From Chrysochromulina parva (taxonomy: Eukaryota; Haptophyta; Prymnesiales; Chrysochromulinaceae), in the NCBI GenBank assembly GCA_002887195.1, contig PJAB01001672.1, positions 1-12,938 on the forward strand: a stretch of DNA of 12,938 bases, given 5' to 3'. Made by a program: the position numbers and the translations under genes. The notes beneath the pieces are model-generated. The model had not been told where the DNA came from, did not search any database, and was given only the letters and a program-made list of their open reading frames with translations. Of the stretch, positions 5,984-12,938 are shown in pieces. Each line of letters opens with the position of its first letter. Within the stretch, counting starts at the first letter, position 1.

Positions 5984-8767
5984 TCATAATAGGAAAGCCG
6001 CACTCATCCAATCCTGCCGCTGACTACCGGTACCGGGCAGCAGGCGCCCGCTCGCGGGGTCCGCCCCGGCGCCGTCGCTCGAGAAAAGGATGTACGCTGT
6101 GAGGGCAGAGCTCACCATGACCATCAGAGGCAGGAGGTAGGTGAGCCCCTCGCCCGACACGACAAGCTCGAGCAGCCCGCCGCCGGCACGCCCGCGCGCG
6201 CCGTTAGCTCCGTGGGCTCGGTGCAACGCGAGCGCATGTGCGATCGCCTCACCCTCCTCCTCAAGGGCCGCAGTCACACCTCCGAGGCCGTTCACACCTC
6301 CGAGGCCGTTACGCATGAAGCGCTCGGCCGCAAGCTCTGACGGCGGCAGCAGCAGCGTGCCCTCGCTGCCGGGCCCTGACTCGTGAGGGGTGATGGCCAG
6401 CCCCGTTGCGGCCGGACTCGCGGTCGAGCTCGTCGGGCTTCGCCAGCCGGCGGGCTGCGACGCCATTCGCGGTGAGAGCGATTGAGGCGAGAGGGACAGC
6501 CGCGGCAAGGGCGATGGCGCGTCGGGCGGGCGAGGCCAGCGCTCGAGTTGCTGTGCCAGCCAATGCAGTGCGGCCTCGTCAGCGACGCTATCGCCCTCAA
6601 TCGCGCGACGGAGAAGTCCATCGACCGCCTTGGTCAGCCGTAGCGCGACGGCGGACGACTCGGGCATATTTGGGCTGCGAGGCACGGGCAGCGGCAGCGG
6701 CGTCGGCGTACCGTCGGCCCCACCGCCCTTCACAGACGTACCGTGTGAATTCACAGGCGAACCATGTGAATTCACAGGCGTACCGTCGGCCCCACCGCCC
6801 TGCTCGTGCTCCGCGCTGGCTGCGGTGAGGAAGAGCGAATACTGAGGCAGCGTCGTGTCGGCGGCGCGCAGTACGGACGAGAGACAGCGAGAGACAGCGA
6901 GCAAGAGCTCGCGCTGCTGGGAGCCTGCCATCCGATGCAATCCGTACCCCATCTCAGTGAGCACCCGAACCACCTCGGCCGCCTCCGCCGATCCCTCGCC
7001 GCCGCCGAACGTGAGCGGTGCCATCGGCGAAGGCGTGGGATCCGGCGACGAGGACAGCTTCGGCGACGAGGGGGGCGAGGGGGACGAGGGCGCTCCGTGG
7101 GCGTCGTGTCGGGCGTCGCCCTCGTCCTCAAACGCGCGCAGCTCCTCATTTGGGACGGTGACGAGCTGGTAGGCATGCGCGATCGCCCGATACGACGCGA
7201 GCGGCTCGTCCGGCGCCTCCTCAGGCAGGGGCACACCCCGCGCCTGCAGCACCGCCCGCAACTGGTCCGCACTCAGATGACGTACTGGCGTCACGAGGCC
7301 CTTGGCTGTGCAGGGAACGTAGGGCTTGGGTGGCGGCGGGGGCTTCACCATGGCGTCGGAATGGCCTAACCGTTGCGAGGACGGCCCGATGGGCCACGCG
7401 GCTACCCGAAAGGGTGGCGGCGGTGGAGGCGGTGCGGACGGCCTCGCAAGGCCATTCTTGGCGCCGCCGTAGCCGGAGGGGCTGCCGGCATGCCACGCGG
7501 GCCCATTAGCATGCAACGCGGGGCTGCCGGCATGGCCATTGTCGGTGACCTGGGGCGAGACCTGGGTCGAGGCACTCCCCGCACGCTTCCCGCTGCCCGC
7601 CGCGATCGACGCGTGGTAGCGTGCCAGGGCGCGCTCGTGCGGCGAAAGCTGCGGCGTGCGCGACGTTGCGGCTTGCGGTGAGAGCGCCGCCGCCGCCGCC
7701 GGCGACTGCTGGCCAGGGCTACTATTGGCGCTAGGCGCATTACCGACAACGCGTGGCAATGGCGAGCCTCGGTGGGGCGACGGCGTGGCGCCAGTGGCTG
7801 AGCTAGCCGAGCCGCGTGGCCGCGGCGGCACCGACGACCATCTGTTCGGCGTCGCGAGCTGCTCGAGACGCTCGCGTATGGGCGGCCGCTCTATCTCGGC
7901 GGCCAGCGGCGGCATCGGCGGGCGCGGCGGCAGCGGGACCACGCCGAAACGGTTCTGGCCGAAGGAGCTCTCCTCGGCGGACACGGCGACTGGCCCTCTG
8001 CTGGTCATTTGACAGCGCGTGGGTGAGATCTTCATGTCGAAGTCCCGCGCGGCCGAGAACGAGCCCCGCTGCCTGAGGATCTCGTCAACGTGCGGCTCTG
8101 AGCGATGGCCTTCCTTATCGAGTGGCATCTGCGGAGCTCGGGAGCGTGCACTCGCATGGCCTTGGCTCGTCGCGAGCGAGGAGCTGCAGGAGCAGCGCCT
8201 CGCCCCGTCGCCAACATAGCTCGAGCCGGCGTCCGACAGCCTCTCGGGCGAGGTGCGCTGCGCTGCGGGCAAGCGTTCTGCGGGCGACTTGGAGCGCGAG
8301 AGGCTGAGCATACGCTCGCGAGAGAAAACGGGAGCGTGGTCCTCAGGCGAGCCGAACAGCGCCTGCGGCAGCTTGTACTTGTCCACGGGCCGGTACTTGT
8401 CCGCAGGCCTGCACTTGCCGGAGCTGACCGAGCATGACGGCCTGCTGCCAGAGGACGAGAGCGACTCACAGGATTCTCTTGAGTCGAGAGCTGCGCGTGG
8501 CGCAGGCGCAACGTCGCGCTCGACTTCCTCCGAAATGGGATCCAGCGACGGACTGAATGGAGCAGCAGCGGCGACAAGAGCAGCGGCGACAACTGAAGGC
8601 TCTGGATGTGTGTCAGCGGGGTCGGCAGCGGGGTCGGCAGGTGCTGCCGCAGGAGCTAGCCACGCGGGTGCTGCCGCAGGAGCGAGCCACGCGGGTAGCC
8701 ACGATGGTCCGGGAATTGGTAGGCCGTCTACCGTGTCGAGAGAAGACCTGGTTGAAGACGCTTCCAT
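5984..8767 (-). CDS. Pro/Ser-rich disordered protein with a single C-terminal membrane segment
   Basis: I do not recognise a family. From the ATG at 8767-8765 (MEASSTRSSLD) the frame gives 927 aa. It is open a further 201 codons upstream, but that part crosses the head-to-head promoter and the opposite gene's first exon. Residues 1-440 are rich in Ser-Pro/Thr-Pro sites and Ala/Pro duplications. Polyproline tracts lie near 443-453 and 473-485 (MVKPPPPPKPYVP) and could bind SH3, WW or profilin-like partners. A helical block around 493-533 (LSADQLRAVLQARG) and another around 592-630 (VVRVLTEMGYG) are the only folded-looking parts. Residues 874-895 (GLTYLLPLMVMVSSALTAYI, then LF) form one hydrophobic helix followed by 32 mostly polar residues. 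There is no signal peptide, so a tail-anchored cytosolic scaffold is inferred. No intron is needed. Confidence 0.65.
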   Translation of the reverse strand: MEASSTRSSLDTVDGLPIPGPSWLPAWLAPAAAPAWLAPAAAPADPAADPADTHPEPSVVAAALVAAAAPFSPSLDPISEEVERDVAPAPRAALDSRESCESLSSSGSRPSCSVSSGKCRPADKYRPVDKYKLPQALFGSPEDHAPVFSRERMLSLSRSKSPAERLPAAQRTSPERLSDAGSSYVGDGARRCSCSSSLATSQGHASARSRAPQMPLDKEGHRSEPHVDEILRQRGSFSAARDFDMKISPTRCQMTSRGPVAVSAEESSFGQNRFGVVPLPPRPPMPPLAAEIERPPIRERLEQLATPNRWSSVPPRPRGSASSATGATPSPHRGSPLPRVVGNAPSANSSPGQQSPAAAAALSPQAATSRTPQLSPHERALARYHASIAAGSGKRAGSASTQVSPQVTDNGHAGSPALHANGPAWHAGSPSGYGGAKNGLARPSAPPPPPPPFRVAAWPIGPSSQRLGHSDAMVKPPPPPKPYVPCTAKGLVTPVRHLSADQLRAVLQARGVPLPEEAPDEPLASYRAIAHAYQLVTVPNEELRAFEDEGDARHDAHGAPSSPSPPSSPKLSSSPDPTPSPMAPLTFGGGEGSAEAAEVVRVLTEMGYGLHRMAGSQQRELLLAVSRCLSSVLRAADTTLPQYSLFLTAASAEHEQGGGADGTPVNSHGSPVNSHGTSVKGGGADGTPTPLPLPVPRSPNMPESSAVALRLTKAVDGLLRRAIEGDSVADEAALHWLAQQLERWPRPPDAPSPLPRLSLSPQSLSPRMASQPAGWRSPTSSTASPAATGLAITPHESGPGSEGTLLLPPSELAAERFMRNGLGGVNGLGGVTAALEEEGEAIAHALALHRAHGANGARGRAGGGLLELVVSGEGLTYLLPLMVMVSSALTAYILFSSDGAGADPASGRLLPGTGSQRQDWMSAAFLL
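6718..6798 (-). repeat. Short in-frame repeats in the Pro/Ser-rich gene
   Basis: The segment encodes GGGADGTPVNSHGSPVNSHG, then GTSVK and a second GGGADGTP. At DNA level the GTGTGAATTCACAGGCG-like unit and the CCGTCGGCCCCACCGCCC unit each occur twice. A similar 18-bp duplication at about 6285-6320 gives NGLGGV twice. All keep frame, which supports the coding call. Confidence 0.7.
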
Positions 8768-8987
8768 GCAATTATTGCCCCGGTTCTCGCGACCGTGTCG
8801 AGAAGACGCATTAGAGAGAGGACCTTTCAATTGATCGGCCACAAGCAAGATCCTTTTCGGATGGCGCACCCTCAAAGATTCCTCGAAGCCCCAGTCAGTT
8901 AAAACAGGGGTTTGGGCGCCGAATAGGCACGTCGAGGTGAACGAAAACCTTACTGTGACGAATTCTCGTTCCGTGTAACGCACTTTC
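8768..8987. promoter_or_regulatory. Probable bidirectional promoter between divergent genes
   Basis: This 220-nt spacer separates the minus-strand start at 8767 from the plus-strand start at 8988. It is visibly less GC-rich than both coding flanks. In the plus frame a TAA at 8976-8978 closes anything upstream of ATG 8988. I could not find a TATA box or a good ciliary X-box by eye, so the promoter call rests on geometry and composition only. Confidence 0.5.
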
Positions 8988-11900
8988 ATGCAGAGGGCAC
9001 TTGGGTCAATGCCCAGCAAGCCGACTCCAGCCAAGCCGACTCCCAGCCCAACCCCGAGCACTGGTAGGAGCTCTGGTAAGAGCTCTGGTAAGAGCACGCC
9101 GATACCGGTCCAGCCCAGCCGGCAAGCGCCCGCGAGTGGAAAAGCCGTGCAGCAGGTCCGCCCGACGGTTGTGACAGAGTACGGACCATCCTCACGTGAC
9201 TTGAGCCCAGGTTCGCCAACGCGCAGCAGCTCCGAATCATCGATCACGCCGCGCTTTTGCCAAGTACATACGAAGACCTGCAGCCTGCTGACGCCGTCCA
9301 ACCTGCTGACACCGTCCAGCCTGCTCGTGCCGCCGCCAGTGCCGTTGGCTCCTCCTCCAGCACTAGGCACGGTCGAGGGCCGGCCAACCTCAACGCGTGC
9401 GGCGGCGGCCGCTTGGCTCCTCCTCGAGAACCCGAAGCTCGCCGGGCACCCGGAGCTCGCCGGGAAGCTGAGCGCGCACCCGCAGCGACCGGCAGCGACC
9501 GGCAGCAGGCCCGCGCCGCTCGTGCCCGATGACGGCGACGACGACGAGTTCGACTATGCCGGCGACATTGGCTGGTCGCCCAATGGCGACACCGCCGGCA
9601 ACGGGCTGAGCGGCGGCGACGCGACGCTCCATTTACTTCAGGCGCAGATGCAGCAGCGCGCCATTACACTCGCATCGGGTGACTCCTACTGGCGCCGCTG
9701 GCAGCTGCGCTCGTCACTTGAGACATGGCGACGTCAGTACAATCGGGTGAACCAGAAGGTGCTGCGGCACCTCATCCATTTCTCGCGTGTCAAGGGCAAG
9801 ACTGCGCATCAGCAGCGCGCCTTCAACCAGGTGAGTTAGCGTTGATTGCCTCTGATGACCTGCCTTGCATGCAAGTGCTCACCACAGCGCTCTCGACCTG
9901 CGCGCGTTCAACCAGTGGCGGCGCCTGACCGAGGCGCGCCACCAGCAGATCCGTCGCAAGCTAGAGCAAGTGGCACAGTGGCGCCTCTCCTTGCTCTTGT
10001 CGGGCGCTGACGAGCGCATGGCCAAAGTACGGCAGCTCGCGCGACGAATGCTCAAGAAGCTCGAGTACATGGTCTTTATGGCGTGGAGGGAATGGTATGT
10101 GGCCGCACGAGGCCGGCCGAAGCGCCTCCGCCGTCGCTGCCGCTGCTGCTACTCTGCTGCTGCTGCTGCTGCTGCCCCTGCTGTCGCTGTCGCTGCTGCC
10201 CCTCCTGTCGCTGTCGCTGCTGCCCCTGCTGTCGCTGTCGCTGCTGCCCCTGCTGTCGCTCGCCCTCTGCCCCTTGCGTGCCCACCACGGCGCCCACCCA
10301 CCCTGAGCCCGTCGGGTTTGCCTCGCTGTGAATGCAGGTATGAAGAGTCGGTCGTCTTCGAGCGGCGCGCGCGCGCCTGCTACGCGCGCGTCTCCGGACG
10401 GCGCTGCTGGCGCAAGTGGTCCCCCCTCGTGCAGCAGGGCAGGGCGGCGCGCGATCGCTTCGAAAAGGCTGCCCGCATGAAGCGCCGTATTGGGCTCGCG
10501 AAGGTTTACCGCTCATGGAGGGCGGCCACGGAACGCGGCCACGTGGAGGAGAAGGCAGCCAGGGCAGAGCGCGCGATGCTGCAGTTGGCCCTCGCGCGCG
10601 CGTTCCACGGCTGGCTTGCCAACATCGATACCGAGGCGGAGCAGAACGCAGCCAAGGCGAACCGCGCGATGCGTACACTCGGCCTCGCGCACGCCCTTCG
10701 TCAATGGAGGGCACAGACCGACCCTCACGCCAAGATGGTCATGGCCAAGGCGGTGCGGGCGATGCGGCAGCTCAGCCTCGCCAAGGCAATGCGCGCGTGG
10801 GTGGCGGCGACCGACACGAAGGCGGAGCAGAACGCGGCTAAGGCGGTGCGCGCGATGCGCCAGCTCGGCATGGCGAAGGCGATGCGCGCGTGGCGCGAGG
10901 CGTACGAGAGCGCGTGCATACACGCCCTCGCCATGCGCGCGCTGTGCGCCCTGCAACAGCAGGGGCTCGCGCGCGCGATGCGCGCCTGGATGGAGTCGAC
11001 GGAGCATCTGACTCTTGCGGGGAAGGTCATGCGGCGCGCCCTCGCACGCTGGCGTGGAGGCGAGCTGCGCGTCCGCTTCCGCCTATGGGCGGCAATGCGG
11101 CTAGCCACGCGCGCCATGGCCATGCTTCTTCACAAGCAGAGGCGCGGGTGGCTGCAGTGTGGCTTCGCAGACCTGTGTGCGGCCAGCGGGCAGCTCTCCC
11201 GCCTTCAAAAGGTGATGGCCCGATGCATGCAGGCGTGGACGCGCCAGTCGCTCCACTCGGGATTCGTCAAGTTGCGTCACCTGTGCTCCTCCGAGGCCGT
11301 CCTGGCCGAGCGTTTCGGGCGCATCATGATGGGCATCAAGGTGCGTGCGCTCTCGTTTGGCTTCGGTGAGCTGAACGCGCATCGGCTCGAGCGGCGCCTC
11401 TCCCAGATGCGCCTCGGCTCAGTGTACGGCTTTGGTCGGCTCGGTGCGTTTCGCCGTGCGTGGTCGGCGATCGAGGTGGCGTCGGGCATGACGCAGCTCG
11501 CCGTCCAGCGAGGGCGCTCAGCTCTGATCCTCCTTCGCCGCTTGCAGCTCGACGATGCGTGGTTGCAGTGGTCGCGGTTACGCGCGCGCCGTGGACGCAC
11601 GCGCAAACTGCGCCAGCAGAGCAACTATCTGTACGCCATGCACAAGATCCCGAGCATGCTCGCCCTCTGGCGCCGGCGAGCACATGAGCGTCGCCTCTTG
11701 TGGCTCGGACTGACTTCACACAAGGTCGTCCAGTTCACGGAGGCCTTTGGGCGCATCAAGCAGTGCGCCACGTGCCGGGTCAACGTCGCGCGTGCGCTGC
11801 AGCTGGCGCTCGCCTTCTTGCGTGGCTCGACGCATGCCGGTGCGTTGCACCGTTGGCGGTGGCACCGGGCATGCAAGCTCGAGGTGAGCCGCCTAGGGGA

Positions 11901-12938
11901 AGTCGCCGACCGGTACCGTGAACGTAGTCTGCTGCGCAGGGTGATGTTCGTGCTGCATTGTACGGCCAACGTACGCTTCGGCGTCGCTGTGGCCGCGGAG
12001 CAGACGGTGGAGAAGGTGCGTGTGCGCCACCTCGCGTGGGCCTTTGCGCGCGCGCGTGCGCACCAGCGCGCGCGCCGTTGGAGCGCCGAGGCGAGCACCA
12101 CGACGCTCGCCACGACGCTTCGGTTTGCGTTGCACCGCTGGAGCGGGCTCGCCATCAAGGTCAAGAGGGTGAAGGCGGAGAAGAAGGCGCTGCGCGAGGC
12201 GGAGGCGGAGGCGAAGGAGGAGGCGGCGCGCGTCGAGAGGGCGCGGCTGGAGGCGGAGGCGAAGCAGGCGCGGCGCGAAGCGGCCGAGGCGCTGATGCGC
12301 GAGGCTCGGGCGGAGGCGGAGCGGAAGCGTCGGCAGGAGGAGGCGGAGAGCCGAGCGCGCGAGGAGGCTCGCGCGGCCGCTGCAAGGGCAGCCGAGGAGG
12401 CGCGCGTGGCGGCGGCCTGGGAGGAGGAGGAGCGGCTGAAGCGTGAATGTGAACGGCTGAAGCGGGAGCAGGCACGCGCCGCGGCGGAGAAGGCCTTTGA
12501 AGAAGCGCGTGCGGCGGCGGAGAAGGCCTTTGAAGAGCAGCGTGCGGCCGCGGCGCGCGAGGAGGAGGAGCGTCGGGCCGAAGCAAGGGCAGCGGAGCGA
12601 GCGAGGGCGGCGGAGGCTGCCAAGGCGGAGGCAGAGCGACTGGCGCGTGACGAAGCACGGAGGCTGGAGGAGAAGGTCCGTCGAGAAGAAGCGGCGCGTG
12701 TCGAGAGGGAGCAGCGGGAGATGGCGAGGGCGGCTGCCGAGTCCGCACGGGCGGAGGCGGAGGCGCAGAGGGCCGCGGCGGAGGCAGAGGCGAGGGCGGC
12801 TGCCGAGTCCGCACGGGCGGAGGCGGAGGCGCAGAGGGCCGCGGCGGAGGCGGAGGCGAGGGCGGCCGCAAGGGCGGCGATCGAAGCGGCCGAGCGCGCG
12901 CAAGCCGAGGCGCAGGCAAGGGCAGAGCTCGCCAAAGC
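8988..12938 (+). CDS. Sfi1-like centrin-binding repeat protein with long C-terminal helix (3' partial)
   Basis: The three inferred exons are 8988-9830, 9916-10094 and 10338 to beyond the window, about 1207 aa so far. The start is the first ATG after an in-frame TAA. Residues 1-230 are disordered, Pro/Ser/Thr-rich, with an acidic patch near 180-196. From about residue 234 come tryptophan-centred repeats (YWRRWQ, ETWRRQ, FNQWRR, MAWREW, RSWRAA). A tight run of 31-32-residue units follows at residues 400-558, with Trp codons at 10516, 10612, 10705, 10798, 10891 and 10987, and looser units after it. This matches the Sfi1 pattern, where each helix repeat binds a centrin at centrosomes, basal bodies or their links. 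From about residue 948 the sequence is Glu/Ala/Arg/Lys-rich, a predicted single alpha-helix or coiled coil without a stop. A calmodulin-binding or other trichohyalin-like protein is the main alternative. Confidence 0.75.
9831..9915 (+). other. Intron 1 of the Sfi1-like gene (85 nt)
   Basis: The donor CAG|GTGAGT is a near-perfect consensus. Reading through gives TAG at 9837-9839. The nearer acceptor CACCACAG (9887) breaks the frame and leads to an early stop. The acceptor TTCAACCAG (9915) restores it, giving QQRAFNQ|WRRLTE across a Trp repeat. Bases before the donor (9816-9830) recur at the intron end (9901-9915) with 14 of 15 identical. Confidence 0.75.
10095..10337 (+). other. Intron 2 of the Sfi1-like gene (243 nt, in frame, stop-free)
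   Basis: The donor GAATG|GTATGT and acceptor GAATGCAG|GTATGA remove an Ala/Pro/Val/Cys-rich segment unlike the flanking Trp-repeat helix and rebuild REWYEESVV. The intron is a multiple of three and has no stop in the coding frame, so retention would insert 81 residues. Confidence 0.7.
10175..10260 (+). repeat. 24-bp tandem repeat in intron 2, about 3.6 copies
   Basis: The unit CCCCTGCTGTCGCTGTCGCT plus GCTG begins at 10175, 10199, 10223 and 10247 (partial), preceded by a CTG/GCT triplet run. The tract is cytosine/thymine-rich on the coding strand and may act as an extended polypyrimidine tract. Confidence 0.9.
10516..10989 (+). repeat. Sfi1-type 31/32-residue repeat array
   Basis: Six tryptophans stand 31 or 32 codons apart. 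The central units share the block AMRQLSLAKAMRAW and the linker TKAEQNAAKAVR almost unchanged, also at DNA level. These are protein-domain repeats, likely one centrin site each. Confidence 0.85.
12481..12546 (+). repeat. 33-bp tandem duplication in the helix-coding region
   Basis: Bases 12481-12513 and 12514-12546 encode AAEKAFEEARA and AAEKAFEEQRA, an 11-residue unit. It fits hendecad periodicity of an extended helix. Confidence 0.85.
12724..12855 (+). repeat. 66-bp tandem duplication in the helix-coding region
   Basis: Bases 12724-12789 and 12790-12855 differ at a single base near the end of the unit. Each encodes 22 residues, or two 11-residue turns, beginning ARAAAESARAEAEAQRAAAE. A third copy starts at 12856 and diverges. 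Confidence 0.92.

Noticed and set aside
6880..6995. UBA domain (VLTEMGYG) in the Pro/Ser-rich protein
   Set aside because: Only the MGY-like loop matches. The remaining helices do not show the pattern.
7170..7290. SAP domain (LSADQLRAVLQARG) in the Pro/Ser-rich protein
   Set aside because: The resemblance is short, and the key spacing and basic residues are not convincing.
8768..9370. 201-codon N-terminal extension of the Pro/Ser-rich minus-strand gene
   Set aside because: It overlaps the first exon of the Sfi1-like gene on the other strand and the less GC-rich spacer, and its sequence looks unlike protein. The ATG at 8767 is preferred.
10083..10331. Cys/Leu-rich plus-strand ORFs
   Set aside because: They consist almost wholly of intron 2 and its 24-bp repeat. 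Splicing gives a better protein.
11625..12935. 436-aa minus-strand ORF, Ala/Ser/Arg-rich
   Set aside because: It is the antisense shadow of the Glu/Ala/Arg-rich helix. GCG/GAG-type codons have few stops on the opposite strand.

Overview
This is a high-GC nuclear window from a eukaryote, most likely a flagellated unicellular alga or similar protist. The grounds are GT-AG introns that restore reading frames, intergenic spacers of a few hundred bases, genes on both strands without operon spacing, protein families tied to cilia and centrioles (an Sfi1-type repeat protein and a CIMIP2/FAM166-type protein), and many in-frame minisatellites. A haptophyte or another high-GC microalga would fit, but no marker here fixes the lineage.

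Layout. Bases 1-2152 (+) hold the 3' part of a gene that enters from the left. There is a repeat-built, probably intronic start (1-142), a low-complexity candidate exon (143-804), an intron made of CTCTGATTGCG-type repeats (805-1069), and a clear exon (1070-2152) encoding three TPRs that keep most of an HSP90/HSP70-type carboxylate clamp. Bases 2325-3902 (+) encode an F-box protein whose 3' end may be spliced differently. Bases 3989-4412 separate it from a convergent gene at 4413-5324 (-) with two GY-x-GH-x-P...YG motifs typical of ciliary microtubule inner proteins. A spacer with a 10-bp minisatellite (5325-5983) leads to 5984-8767 (-), a 927-aa Pro/Ser-rich, mostly disordered protein with one C-terminal membrane segment. 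A short, less GC-rich head-to-head spacer (8768-8987) probably serves as a shared promoter. From 8988 to the right edge (+) runs a long Sfi1-like gene in three exons. It has a disordered N-terminus, tryptophan-centred centrin-binding-type repeats, and then a long Glu/Ala/Arg-rich helix that leaves the window.

Together, the CIMIP2-like and Sfi1-like genes point to basal body/axoneme biology. The TPR, F-box and tail-anchored proteins have no proven link to it. The most unusual feature is the architecture of the introns. One has its 3' splice site triplicated as a 42-bp, frame-preserving tandem repeat. Another is bounded by a 15-nt duplication and shares a 12-nt motif with the first. A third is 243 nt, stop-free and in frame. 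This resembles introner-like or duplication-derived introns that can feed new in-frame peptide sequence into genes.
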